Notes under the pieces: model-generated
The model's database searches: none
What the model saw: only the letters and a program-made list of their open reading frames with translations
Told to the model about the DNA's origin: nothing
Position numbers and translations under genes: made by a program
Shown here: in pieces, positions 40,282 through 53,135 of the stretch
How the letters are laid out: the number at the start of each line of letters is the position of its first letter
Position numbering within the stretch: the stretch's first letter is position 1
Assembly (NCBI GenBank): GCA_035079385.1
Contig: JAVHKY010000054.1
Coordinates: forward strand, 3,387,501 to 3,451,500
From: Aspidiotus rigidus
Lineage: Eukaryota > Arthropoda > Insecta > Hemiptera > Diaspididae
Direction: 5' to 3'
Length of the DNA: 64,000 nucleotides

Positions 40282-40755
40282 GAATCGGAATCATTCTCGT
40301 GTGAATTTATTTGGAGTAGGTACTACTGAGGAATTTTCTCAGATACTGAGTGTTAAACAATTCCTGAGAGCCCCCTTAAATTAAGAATCCATAGGCTACC
40401 TTTGATTTGTTATTATATAATTACTCGCCACTTACGCAATGTCAAAAACTAAATGTTGAGCTACATTATCCCGGTAGATGCGTATGCGGGGGCCTTCTTC
40501 ATTCTTTTTACAGGTTTCCTTTCCCAAGAGCAACATGGTCTGCGGCGTTATGCGTAACTCGCTATACTCTGTTTAAAATGAGAGTGCCAAATGCAACCCA
40601 CAACACACGCTTATATATGAACAGCGCGGAGGTCGTGAGGTTAAGCGGGGTAATACTCCTCTTACCGCTCAATACCTCACGGTCTAAAAATCTTCTTGGC
40701 CCGTCGTGAAAACTTTAGCACTCATATTTTGAACACAGTGTAGTCGAACGACCAT

Positions 40756-41494
40756 CAGGGTGTTGCAGCCAAACAATACGGCTTAGGCTTTCGGCTGAAG
40801 CTGATGACCTTGAAAAAATACAGCTTAGGCTTTCGGCTGAATAAAGCTGGCTTTCAACTGATCGTTGAGTTTGGTATCTTTGGAAAGGTATTCAGCAGCA
40901 GAATATCATTATCCTATTAGAATTTCATTAAATCCGATTATCAAATCAGAATCCAAAAATTGCAAAGCCAAAGGGAAAAAAGACCGCTTGAGACAAAAAT
41001 CAGAAGTACAGTCGCCAGTCACTAGCCAACTGCCAGACACCCTGGACAACGATTATGGTTTACTTAGGGATGCCAAACGGGAAAAGCTGAAAATGGAAAA
41101 ATTGATTTCTTCTTCTTGTATTGATTCATTGATTTGTTGTAAGAGAAATATGAAAAATGAAAAGAAAAGATTGAAAAATTTTGTCAATTGTTCATTCAAG
41201 AACTCCAATAATTACAATTGAGCACCTTTCTGTCAGAAGGGCATCAGCTCAATGTATTTCTCATGGGATGAACGCCCTTTTGACAGAAAGTTCTTCAATT
41301 GGGCCTATAATTATTGTCAAAAGAACGATAAATTGAAATTTTAGTGAAAATCATCGTCAGCCGAAAGAAACCAAGCCAATACAGCTTGACTCAGCTTTTG
41401 GCTGACAGCCGAAAGCATACGCCTTTGAAAAAGCTGAAGCCAAATACCCCAAGAATACGACTGAATATGGCTTTCGGCTGGCTGCCACACCCTG
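40756..41494. mobile_element. hAT-like MITE related to the 19.6-kb element
   Basis: Ends CAGGGTGTTGCAGCC and, inverted, CAGGGTGTGGCAGCC, with subterminal CTTAGGCTTTCGGCTG repeats like those at 19631-19919. It contains an unassigned open frame at 40865-41221 and a nested foldback at 41207-41316. No exact target duplication. Confidence 0.6.
41207..41316. mobile_element. 110-bp foldback element
   Basis: CAATAATTA and TTTCTGTCAGAAGGGC return inverted 60-100 bases later. It is nested within the 40756-41494 element. Confidence 0.6.
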
Positions 41495-41853
41495 CAAACG
41501 ACTTCCTCTTTTTATGACTTTATCCACGTCCTTGAGTAGTACCTGTCACTCTGTGACGTCACCGACGTTTCCAAAATTTGAAATGAATCACCATTTCCTC
41601 AATACTTTTCCTCGCGGGTCTCGATTCGGATGTCGCCGTAGGCTTGGTTTGTATTCATCCAATTTTCTAAAAAAATAAAACTGCATATCATTGCCACTAT
41701 TTTTTCCCTCCCAGCCGTTCACAGCGTTACGTTATTCACGAAGAGTTTGTTCAAACTTGTTATCTTATCTTTCTCAAATATGTTGTTAATCACATTTCGT
41801 TTCCTTCTGTCTAATACTGTAAATCGATTACCTTTTTCTTTTCAGAGTATGCT

Positions 41854-41871
41854 ATGGGAAGTCAGATGTAA
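41854..41871 (+). promoter_or_regulatory. Five-codon upstream ORF before the 41.9-kb gene
   Basis: After a splice-acceptor-like TTTTCAG at 41839-41845, the 5' UTR has ATG GGA AGT CAG ATG TAA, ending 8 bases before the main ATG at 41880. Ribosomes would have to leak past it or reinitiate. Confidence 0.5.
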
Positions 41872-41879
41872 CATCCATA

Positions 41880-44800
41880 ATGGCTATGGATAGCCATAAA
41901 GATCATCAGTTTGAATTGTTGATTGATACTGTCAATAATAATCACAACGAGAAGTCTGATCATAGTTCGGCCAGCCACAACGGGAAAGCCGAATGTAGTT
42001 CGCGTGTTTCTTCGCTGGTCGCTGAAACGTTGAGCGGCTCTTCTAGACGTAAATGTGGTACCTTGTCAAAGGGTATCACAATTGAAGAATTCCTCGAACG
42101 AGCTGACTGCAGCAATCAGTTGACTGCGATTGATAAACTAATTCTAAAGAATAAGGCGGCGTTGGCTGAAGACCAAATGAAGCGAGCACGCGCCAAAGCT
42201 AAAGATAAGCTTCCTGTGACACATAAGAAAGGTGACAAGAATAACAAGACCAAAGTTTTAAGCTCGAAGGTGGCTAGCACCAAACACTGTAAAATAAGTA
42301 ATAATACCAATAAATCTAAAACTAATGTGCCTAAAGCTAAAAGTAACTCGAAGACGAAAAATACAGTTACCAAAGTCGTCGTTGATAAGCCGAAAAAGAC
42401 ATCTAAATTAGTTTCTAAAGGAGAGAAAGTAGATGTGCGCCTTTCACAACCTGAACCCAAAACTGAACTGAAAAGTAAAACGGAGGTCCGCCAACCGAAC
42501 TCGGATCCTAAGAGCAAAGTAGAGGCTCGAATACTGAATGGAGATTTTAAAAGTAAAGTTTCGAAGATCGAAAGGCCATTTTTATCCAAGAAAGAGGTTA
42601 CAAATCGAAAAACGCTCCTTCAATGTGCGAGAAAATTGAAAAAGGAACCGAAAATAAACTGCAAATCCTTCGATATGAAGAGATTGAAAAGTAACGTGGC
42701 TTATAGGACGCGATCTGTGAATAAAGAAAAGCTTAGAAACGGCAAAACAAGAATCATTCGAGCACCACCCGAGGAACCGCTCCCCGTTCCAAAGAAGAAG
42801 AATTCCAAATCAAAAGACAGCAACTCATCAGCGAATACAACTCCTATTCGCCAGGTTTTGAAACGACCCATCAAAGAAGAGCCTCTAGAAGAGGATGTAG
42901 GAACGGTTAGAAGGCAAAAGATAGATGTACCCGATGCACTTCCTTGTCCTACGCCAATAGAAAGCAACGAATGTATAGACCCACCAAGTATTTCCGAAAA
43001 GATGGATGTTCAAGAAGTAGTTCCTTTAGATTCTGCCGTCAAAGAGGAAACAGCTGTCAAAGAAGAAATTAAATTTGAATCTGATAGTTCAAATGTGTTA
43101 GAAATAAATGTCAACTTGAATATAGCTCCAAATAGTCCGCCGGTTGAAGAACGTACTTCCTCGCCTGATGTTGTGAAATCGGAAAGTGCTCTCAGTTCGT
43201 CAGAAAACATAACATTGCCTCACGATGTAGAAATGAATAATGAAAACAGCATTCAAGATATTAAGGAAAAAGAAGATGACGACTTGATACACGAAGATAT
43301 TATTCAAGATGACGATGCGTCAGATAATTTGAATTTACAATTAGATAATCTGGATGATGACATCGAAGAGATAAGTATCGCTGATCAAAGTTCTAATGAC
43401 GTAGGAACGGAACCCGTACCTGATGAAGTGACTCAGAAGGTTCCGAATGTTGAAGATAAATTGAATAATCAGGGTCCGATCAATGATTCCGCCAGAGATT
43501 CTATATTTAGTGCACTCGGATTGCAGTCGATCGAGAAAAATGGCCAAAAACAGAAAGATACGAAGGAGGAAAGTTACAGAGGTACTCTAAAGATGGTAAT
43601 CAAAACCGATAAGGGTTGTAGGCGAACGGAGATAAAGCAAGCCAATCCGAGTGTGTGCGAAGTGAGCAATTTTATTCCGTAATCTTCGTATGAGATTTTT
43701 GTTACCAATATTGGTCATAATGAATTGTCTTTTTTCCTTTTTCAGAATACCCAGAATGAAAATATTTTGTCCTTCTATTCGAAAACTATTCAAAATGGTA
43801 ACGAGCGTGCTACTGGAAACAGTAGTCCGACTGAAAGCTCTGGCAGCTCTGGTATGTCATCTTTGGTCGTCGAAGAGGATGTCGACAAAGATGAGATGAA
43901 CGGTATAAATTTTGAATTTCCTTCCATCAGTAACGTTAAAGAAACAACTTCAGGCGAACGTGAGTGCGATTTTTTTCTTTTCGTATTGTTAACAGTATTC
44001 ATTATAATATATCTAATGCCGTTTTTCAAAAAATTCACAGATAATGAATCAAACGCGGTGGATACGAATGCAAAGAGTGTAGATAAGTCAAAAGGAGACG
44101 AGTGAGTTTTATCTCAGTGCCAGAGTGAATTCTTTACAAAATTTAATCATATTAACTTTGAATTTTTTCTCCTTCTGTGCAGACCTTTAGTTGTTCCTGA
44201 AAAAAGTTCTTCTTTCTCAATTCATCCGAATCGACTTTGTTCCGATGTTTGCAAGTATTGTTTTGGTAAATTCGGGTCATTGGATACGCCGTGTCATGTC
44301 GGTCAGTTGAAGAATTCGGAACGACAGAAAACAATTCTCAACTGTACGGTTCTTCTTTATTTTACGAGCGAAAACTTTTAACCGTGCTTGTGTACTCGAA
44401 TTTCATTTTTCTTTCCATCTGTTTTGAAGGTGAGCCAAATCTTCGAATCGATACTTGCCTCTGCGATGCGTGCTTCAGGTTTGTCGATCGGAAAGCAAAC
44501 AAACGAAAAACTATCAGGCAAAGTTCGAAGAATCAACGGAAAGTTACGTGTGCTGTGCAGAACTGCAATCAAATGGCCTCCAAATTGTTTGGTAAACGAA
44601 AATGGCGTGCAAAAATTTGTCGAAAATTTGCCAATGTAAGCATATCAGAATACATTATGAGTCGTGATAAATCAAAGCGCGAATAATTTTTTGATTCCTT
44701 TTTGTGTAGCTATCATTTGACGTTCGAAGAAGAAGCAATGGTGTTCCTTTGGGCTTATGCCACCAACATTACAATATGGTGTGTATTTCCTCGTGTATTT

Positions 44801-46766
44801 CTAATCGGAGGGTCGAAAGATTTTTTTTAAATTTTGTTCGATCGTGTATTTTTAGTTGGACATGTACACGTTGTGCGGTATCTGCAAGAAACGATTGAAT
44901 CGTAATGACATGTACTCGATCCGTTCAGAAGTTGGTGACTTGAACGTCATTCTGGCAAAAGACGGCATTCCTGTCAAATTGGTAGATAATATGTTGCTGT
45001 GTAAATACTGTCATCATTGTACATCTTTACGTTTGAATTTTGGCGATCCGTCACAAATGACGAAGAGCAACAAAGAATACTACGAGTCTTTCAGGAAAGA
45101 GTAAGTTTGAGAATGTATTTTAACGGCATTGACAGTTTTACTCTTTGAATGGACCAAAATTTGTCATGCGAATATGTTACCGAGATTGAGCCTCCGGTTC
45201 GGAGATGAGTTGATGTAGGAATTTATGAAACGAATCCGTTTTCGAGACAATTTTTAGATTTAAACTTTCCAATTTTTTTCGCCGATGAAAGTTTTATAAT
45301 TGTTTTTCTTGTTTTCTTATAATAGGGTCCTACGTTGTCTTCGAGTTGAGGGTAAAGGAGATGAACAACAGAAGAGCTCTGAAAACCAGAAGACTGAAAC
45401 TCGCGATAATTCCATAACTGAGCGCCTCAACGAAATAATGGAAGAACCTCCCAGTGGCGAGCGTGTGAATGGAGACCACAATTCGCCGAATGTAAATACG
45501 CTCTCAAAACCAGAAAAAGCTGCTCCGAATCAAACTAATCAGAATGTAGATATGAAAGACATTGCGAATTTGTTGAAACCTTTGGAGAGCGAAGTTGTGA
45601 GTGAGAAGAATTCCACGCATATACAACTGAAATTCGGAAATCTCAACATCGGCAAACTGAGCAATTTGAACATAGGTCAAAATACCCAGCCGATTCCTGT
45701 TCCTGAAAAGAAAACCGAACGGCCACCTAGTGAAAGAGAATTACCTCTGATCGCAGATTTTACTTTCGATAATGATGATCCTACGCGCAATTGGGAGCGT
45801 TGTGTATCAACCATTCAGTTCGATAAAAGTACGAAAAAGTTGTGGCAAGATTTACAGAAACCTTACGGTAATCAATCGAGTTTTATTCGACACCTTATCA
45901 TGCTGGAAAAATATTGGCGGAACGGTGCTCTAGTGTTGTCCGATAATGCTGAACCGGGAGCTGTAAAATATATTAGTAGTGTAAAAAATAGGATAGAATC
46001 GTTGGAAACATTTTCTGCTCCGAAATTGCCTCCAGTTCCTGCATTGGCGCCGGCACCGTCTCCACCTGCTCTGCATAAAATAATCAACCGCGAATCATCT
46101 GTTCCTCTAACATTGACTCCCCCACCACTACAGCCGGCTCCAAGACCTCCTCCTCCACCTCCTCCTTTGTTGAAGTTGAATTGTATTACTTCGCCGTTTG
46201 TTGTCCGGAAAAGTGCACCGATTTGTGCAGTGAGACCCTCCCCCGATCTTAGCATGAAAACTATCAGAAATCCTATGCCCGCGCCTCCAAAGTTGGAACG
46301 AATTCCTGCCACGTATGCAAACGTGACAAAATCTACTCCCATTGCAGTTTCTTCTTCTACAATGGGATTGATACAGCAACAGATGCAACATATGCAACAG
46401 ATTCGCCCCATTCAACCCGTAATTGCGAAGTTCAATGCGCCAAATAAATTACGAACTGTTCCTGTTTATAGACAACAAATGCCAACATTAACTAATGGTA
46501 TGAATAAGGTGACGAAGTCGGTTCCGGCGAAATTAGTTACGTCGCATTTCATCGCGAACCGGTATGCGAAACCAATGAGCAGTACGGAGACAAATCACAC
46601 GCCATCATCTATGATAATTGCAAAGCTACCGAAGGCTTTAACTGTAACACAGATTGAGGAAATAGTGCCGAAAGAAAAAAAAGAATACAAGCCTCCACTG
46701 ATGGCAGCACCGTTTCTCGCTGGAGAAAAGCCTTCGGTGTCTGTATTTCGAGAAATTTCCAAATGA
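41880..46766 (+). CDS. Unrecognised large protein with Cys/His cluster and Pro-rich tail
   Basis: Eight exons join in frame to 1393 residues: 41880-43661, 43746-43959, 44041-44101, 44183-44343, 44430-44635, 44710-44781, 44856-45100 and 45326-46766. I cannot name the family. Order of features: a Lys-rich, low-complexity N-terminal third (about 90-330); an acidic Ser/Asp/Glu stretch (about 440-560); a Cys/His-rich segment (about 705-890) with CSDVCKYC, CLCDAC, CAVQNC, CGICKKRL and CKYCHHC, which looks like several zinc-binding knuckles; a predicted folded block (about 1050-1140) containing NWERCVSTIQF and HLIMLEKYWRNG; then a proline-rich and Gln/Met-rich tail. This composition suggests a nuclear, chromatin-related protein, but that is inference. 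The exon at 44710 was ended at 44781 (donor GTGTAT) because the donor two bases earlier breaks the frame. The first exon is unusually long (1782 bases). Confidence 0.85.
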
Positions 46767-47865
46767 AGTGAATTATTACTCTTATAACTGATTCGAGAAT
46801 CGTTTTATCTTGTAGAGAAAATCGAAGTTTTTCATTTTTAATTAGATTTCTTAATTGTAGGTTCCTAAAAGTCAAGATTATGTTTTAGGTTTTTCTTTTA
46901 CTTACAATTTTCCTCCAGTCTAATCTAACTTTCATATTCGGCTTCTAGCGATGCCGTCGACTTATGAAACTAGATTTTCCAGAAGGAAGGTCTACAAAAG
47001 TTGGACTGTTCGAAGTTTTCTGTCTGTGAATTCGAACTTTCATTGTGATATTGGTTTGAAATTAATGTTAGGTAAGAAGTGTGTCGTATTTCTTATACGA
47101 TTGATATTTTTTAGTGATTTTGAAGTGCCTGCAAATGGAGAAGTGTGTTGAGAATTGTGATTTTGCAAAAGGAAGTATGTTTATCTTTGTGAAAAAAAAA
47201 AAAAATATCTCTTTTTTCATTCGTTCACAGTTTTGTGAAACGTAATTTTATCTTGTTGTACTTTCTGATAATTATTGTACTTCGTAATTTTAAGTACAAA
47301 TTTTTAATGTCTATTAAATCGTGATAATTTTATTTATTTATTAATTTAATCGATTTATTTATTTTATTTTTGGAGTTCTCTTTCTCGTATTGTCGTGTAG
47401 ATTGTTTATTTATTTCGAACTATCTTAAATTTCTTTCTTTTATCGTGTATCATCATTTCTTCTTCTTCTCATATTACTTATGACTTATTTACTTATTATT
47501 TATTATCCTTTTTATAACTATCTATTTATTGTTTTTTTTTTTTCTTTGTATTAAATTGTTCCTAAGAAAATTACAGCATTTATCAATCTAAATCAAGCTG
47601 TAATATATATATTATTCTTTTCACTTGACGTTGAAAATCTTTCAATTTATTAGATTCACACCTGGATGAATCGTAATCGATACGGATGAGAACTTTAATC
47701 ATTTTTATCACACGTTGATGAGTCACGTAGCTGGTTGCTCAGTTAGTATGTATATTTTTGGTCTTTGTATTAATGGCTGTTGAATTTTCAAATGTTATCA
47801 GTGATAATGTAAAGCATTCATTAACCTATGTCTTATTGAATAAAATAAGTCACATTATGTATACC
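46767..47865 (+). other. 3' UTR of the 41.9-kb gene with AU-rich elements
   Basis: About 1.1 kb of very AT-rich sequence follows the stop codon. ATTTA-type motifs cluster at 47325-47365 and 47480-47530, and an AATAAA poly(A) signal is at 47839-47844. AU-rich elements of this kind often shorten mRNA life. Confidence 0.55.
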
Positions 47866-49499
47866 ATTGTGTGAATTTTTCTCTGTTCTCTCTCTCCTTG
47901 TTCTTGTACTTTTACAGAATAATGTTTATTTTAAGAGCTTACTATGATTCTGAGGTGGGGTGTTGAAATTTTCAATATTTATTCTATACAAGTATATCAT
48001 TTATATTGTTTGTTGCAAAATTTCAAAAAAAAGTTATAAATGTCGTTGATGTATAATTTGTTGCGTGTATAAAATGAGAAAAAAATAATAGAAGTTGATC
48101 ATAAAATATTATTTTATTTTGTTTTCAAAATGGAATTTCTTAACTCAGAGACGAGCTTGAATAGATTTTTGAATTTACTCTTCCTCCCCGAATAGTAAGA
48201 ACGTTACCATCCTTTTCCCGGATATGAGTTCTTTGATGAACACCGAATGAATAGTCATTTTGAAAGAAATATTGTTACAGTTCTGAGCCGCACCTATTTA
48301 GAATTTTTCTGACCCATCTTCACGACCAAAAAGGGGCCATAATAGGCCAGAAAATGATGAGAACGGGATATAACGACCAAAATACGATCAATGGACACAC
48401 TGAGCTGATAAGAATCTGGCTCGCAACATACCAGTAGAAATTTGCAACAGAACGTGCCTTCGTTGTGTTACCTTTAAAAATGTTCGTGCATATTCGAGTG
48501 CTCTTATTGTTCAGTCGATGAACCCTACCCCTAAAACTGTGAGACTAACTCGCTAGTTTAAGTCAACTGTGGAAGGGTCCTAGGAAGCGTCGACGCGCCC
48601 CTGAACCGGGTTGACCTTGACCTACGTGCAGGCTTCTCTGATGACGTCATAAGTTAGATAGTACCGGTACTGCCGTACAAAGTTGGATTGACGTATACCC
48701 AAATCGACTATCAAGAAGCTTCTAATGAAAGTATGAGGGCTAATTATGACTGAAGTAGCCTGTAGGTACTAAGAAGATTTTTCAATGTGCAACTTAATTG
48801 TCATACTTTTTCTATGTAAGCATTCCTTCTTCCAATAATGATTCGTAGGGTTTTCAGTATACATTAATAAACTCGTTACTAAGAAATTTCTTATTCTCAT
48901 ATTCGATGTTGCTGGAAAAGTTAGGATGCTTGTACACTTCTTTAGTGTTCTGGAAAAAGTTAGGTTGTTAGTTCATACTTTTTTTTTTTTTTTTTTTTTT
49001 TTTTGGTGAAATTAGTGAATAAATCTAAATATCATCCTTAGGAAAATTAGCATGCTCATGCACATTCCTAATTTTTCACCTATGTGAGCGAGTGGGGTGA
49101 ACAGCCGTCTTTGATTTGGACGTATGTACGCCTTTCAAATTTTTCTGCATAAATAAGGGAATGCGGTCAAAAGTATTCACATTATTTTTGCCTGCACGTT
49201 GACTGTGCATCTACGCGCTAATCCTGAACAGCAATTTCTAATATCCGCCCTCTCTTGAGTACTTATAACCTTCTTATCAGGAATGCGGTGCCCCTTTTTA
49301 GTCTCAGAGGAAACCTCTCTAAAAATCAAATTCTTGCCTCCTTCCAAAAAATTAAACTTTCACAAGCAAAATAGAGAAAAAATTAAGAAGAAAAGAAAAA
49401 AAAAAAGGCCCCCTAAGATTGAGTTAAGGATTTTTCCTCAAGAAATTTCTCATCTAGGTTCCTAAGTCATACAAAAATTCAAAGTAATGAGAGGGTACA
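47866..49499. other. Intergenic DNA with a poly(T) run and a solo MITE end
   Basis: No gene seen. CTGCCGTACAAAGTTGGATT at 48670-48689 is a single end of the MITE family found at 22074 and 54886. A run of about 26 T lies at 48978-49003. Confidence 0.6.
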
Positions 49500-49924
49500 C
49501 GTAGTCACCAAAGCTGCTACAAAACTCTCACGAATCAACTTCCGTCTGCTACGGCGAAAATAAATTCCAACTAATAAATTAGCTCACATTAAACCATTAA
49601 ATTTCTCTCGGCCTTCATTCTACCAGGAATTACGCCGTTACAAAATTTTCCGCCCACGTTTAGCCCACCTACTTTCCAACCTCTTCTTTCTTTCATATAA
49701 ACATTGCAATCTCGATTCGCCTTCCCACATTTTCGTATGCTCAGTCTTAGCGTCCCTCGGCCATACCTACCAGATTTTCATATTCATTGAAATAATTTTC
49801 GCTAATGACCTTTCATTCACTTAAATCAAAATATCTTACCTACAAGCCGCTAATTACCTCCGACGCAACTAAAAACACCGTACCATCAAGCTCGTAACCT
49901 AAGTGCCGTTGAAAGCTCGCCAAA

Positions 49925-49963
<39 letters not shown>

Positions 49964-49965
49964 AT
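49500..49965 (+). mobile_element. Probable retroposon 3' end with (AAAT)n tail
   Basis: A C-rich block, unlike its neighbours in composition, ends in about eleven AAAT units at 49922-49965. Such tails mark the 3' ends of LINEs and SINEs. No reverse-transcriptase frame or tRNA-like promoter is evident. Confidence 0.4.
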
Positions 49966-50009
49966 GAAAATGGAAGAGTATCTATTTTTCATTCTTGCAT
50001 ATTTTAACA

Positions 50010-50489
50010 GGAAACCTGTTTTATGTGGGGCTTTTTGAGAAATTTGCCGTACGTCGTCCAACAAAGAACTTGAAAAAATTTTGATTTTGGAGCTATGTAT
50101 GATAGGAGGGGACTTAGAAAAATTCCTACTCTCGAGCTATGTATGATAGGAAAGATACTTAGAAAAATTTTGAATCTTGAGGCTATATATGATAGGGGAG
50201 GGACTTGGAAAAATTTCGACTATCGAGCCATATATGATAGGAGAGGGACTTGGAAGAATTTTGACTCTCGAGCTATATATTTTTCCAAGTTCCACTCGCG
50301 AGAGTCGAAATTTTCCCAAGTCCCTCTCGTATTGTATACAGCTCGAGAGACGAGAAAAATTTTAATCCTCTAACTATATTATACTAGGCTTATAGTAGGT
50401 CTAGGCCTTCTTTATACTAGCTTTATCTAGGTCTAGGCTTCCTTGATTTCTCAATACCAAATCCCATATAACTCATAAAACAGGTTCCC
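50010..50489. repeat. Element with 44-bp minisatellite units, palindromic
   Basis: Inverted ends CAGGAAACCTGTTTTATG / CATAAAACAGGTTCCCTG enclose about five units containing GAGCTATATATGATAGGAG and GGGACTTGGAAAAATTT, followed by inverted units from about 50280. The same units recur at 50930-51450 and, inverted, at 61690-61960. Confidence 0.7.
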
Positions 50490-50929
50490 TGCGTTCCTCG
50501 TGTAACTTCGTTAAGGAAGCCGTCGTTTTTTCTTCAAAAATCAGTTTCTCCACAAAACCTCTCAACTTTTGACGAACTTTTCAAGCTGAAGAGGATAATT
50601 GGATTCGTAGGAACGTTCAAATGGATTTTCCTATGACAAATTTAACGAGGAACATTGTTTTACTAAAACTATTATTTTTGATTGGAGCCCAAGTGATATT
50701 TTTTTGGTCTTTCCTAATATTTCCTGAATCCTAGCCCCTAATTCCAAATTTTGGGAGCTCACACCACCCCCGCGAGTCGCCCCCCCCCCCCTTATCACTA
50801 ATAATCGTATATACTGTATCTCTTCTCTTTATGGACGCCATCAGCGTATAACGTCACCAGTTGTGACACCAAGGCTCTCTCCATTTATGACGTCATCAAC
50901 CACGTGACCATGAGCCTGATTCTGAAGAG

Positions 50930-51450
50930 GGGGGGACTTGGAAAAATTTCGACTCTGGAGCTATAAATGATAGGAAGGGGACTTAGAAGAATTTCAACCT
51001 CCGAGCTATATTATGAAAGAAGGGGGACTTGAAAAAATTTTATCCTCCAAGCTATATACAATAAGAGTCAAAAGTTTTCTAAGTTTTTAGCTGGACGGCA
51101 CACGGCGGACATATGATACGAGGGAACTTGGAAAAATTTTGACTCTCGAGCTATATAAGATAGGAGAGGGACTTGGAATAATTTCGACCTGTAAGCTATA
51201 TATGACAGGAGAGGGACTTGGAAAAATGTTGACTCTCTACCTGTATTATGATAGAAGGGGGACTTGAAAAAATTTCATCCTCCAAGCTACATACGATAGG
51301 AGTCGAAATGTTTTCAAGTTTTTTGTTAGACGGCGAACGGTGCACGCCATGTTTTTCAAAACAAAACAAATAAAACAGGTTCTCTGTTAAAATTTTGACT
51401 TCCGAGCTGTATATGGTAGGGGGGTGGGGGGAGACTTGGAAAAATTCTCG
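50930..51450. repeat. Second array of the 44-bp minisatellite family
   Basis: Five or more diverged units of the GGGACTTGGAAAAATTT plus GAGCTATATATGATAGGAG type, broken near 51080 and 51330 by other sequence. Confidence 0.75.
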
Positions 51451-52083
51451 GGACAGGCATCTACTTTTTAATATGTTTGTCACCACATCTTAATCTAATA
51501 ATGACAAAAAAAAAAAACCTAGTCCACAAATTAGTCTGAATGAAAGTTCTATATTGACTGGATTATAAATTGATAAATCTTAACAAAATGAGATTTTAAA
51601 AATAAAAAATTGTTTACTCCTTCAATTTAATCAATTATGTACTTTGTAGGATACATGATTGTAAAAGCGATCTTCACTCTTTTATAGACGAGCGTAAAGT
51701 TGATTTTTTTGTCTTTGTTTATGTACGCATCGTTCAGAGGGAAATTTTCGATTTTTTACTTTTGCGGAAAAAAGAAACAAAAAACTCCCCCTGTTCGTGT
51801 TTTCAAACATGGCCATCTGGTGACTCTGGTACGAACTTGAAAATGGTAATTCCTAAAATTTTAGACAAGGTTTCACAGTAATGTATTCTAAAAAGCTATG
51901 TCCGCCACTTTGGAGCAAACTGGACGATTTTCCGTAGTGTTTTGCAACCCTCACCTGCGGCTCCATGTAAACAGTTCGACAAAAACTGTTTGACTCATCT
52001 GCAGTTTGTGTTGCAAACTATACTGCGTAAAAATCGCTCACTTTACTCCCATGTAGTGAAAATAAGAATCAAATACTATCTTC

Positions 52084-52393
52084 CACATCAACGATTTATT
52101 CGGGTCCATTTCTGCGGCCCCCCGTTTGGGGGTAAGGAGTCGGAAATATCGGTACAAATTTTTATTTGATTTGTACCATTTGTGCTTGGAGATCCCAGAA
52201 TTTTTGCTAAATTCCTGGACCCTACACTTCGAAATATTTTTTTTTCTTGGGGGGGCAGGGAAATGTTGGCGCCCCCAAATGGGTTTTGGAACGTGGGTGG
52301 ATCGGCACAAATTTTTATTTAATTTGTGCTGATTATGCTTCACAGTCTCAGAACTTTTGCCGCAGCCTCAGCCTCCATAACTTGAGAAGAAAT
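52084..52393 (+). repeat. Left arm of a large inverted repeat
   Basis: About 310 bases that return inverted at 53136-53450 with roughly 15-20 percent visible divergence. It contains sub-repeats of CGGCACAAATTTTTATTT, which continue to about 52610 at intervals near 150 bases. G-runs interrupt it. Confidence 0.75.
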
Positions 52394-53135
52394 TGGGGGG
52401 GGGGGGCAAAAACAAATTATTCTTACCAGGAGATTTTGGACCCTGTAAGTGACGGCACAAATTTGAACTTTATTTGTGCCAATTGTGCTTTTCAGGCTTG
52501 GAATTTTTGCTACATTCTTGGACCCGGTCCCTCAAGAAAAAATTGGGGGAAGGGACAAAGATATCAGAGGATTTGAAAATCTGAAAGTGTCGGCATAAAG
52601 TTTTACTTGCTCTATGCTTTCATTGTGTTTTAAAATGAAATTATGAGATGTCTGCTACTTCATTTGACTCGACATCTGCAAAAAAAACTAGTTGGGGAGG
52701 GGGATCAGGGACTAGACAAATTATAGTGTTAGGAAATCTTTTAAATTCTTATCCAAGGTCAATTTGTAGGTCAATTTGTAGGTAATTTTGATTTCCCTCC
52801 CTAAATCTATGAATTTATGTCCTTACGCTTGACCAACCCCAAGACTTGAAAAACTTACAGCTTCATTAATAAAGTTCATCTTAGCAAAACTTTTCCCATT
52901 CGTTATTTTGACACCCTTACCCTATCAGCAGAATCATTGAAAGTTCCTTTCTAATTTATTTTCTCTATCATATTATGAAGCTTGAAAGTTGACATTTTTC
53001 CAGATGTGTCTCGTCATAATATATTTATTTTTACTAGCTATAGAGTTGAATTTCAACAAGGACACGGTTTTGAACATGAAAATCTTTTATTTATCCGTCA
53101 ATCTCATTCAAACTTAATAACCAGGTTTTACGTAA

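Noticed and set aside
42116..42967. Minus-strand open frames inside the 41.9-kb gene
   Set aside because: They are shadows of the long, compositionally biased plus-strand exon.
44780..44781. GTGTGT donor at 44780 for the 44710 exon
   Set aside because: It would shift the frame against the next Cys-rich exon; the donor two bases later keeps frame.
45872..46415. Minus-strand Gly- and Cys-rich frames
   Set aside because: They mirror the proline-rich coding segment of the plus-strand gene.
50095..50373. Plus-strand frame with repeated Tyr-Asp-Arg units
   Set aside because: It is the translation of the 44-bp minisatellite, not a repeat protein.
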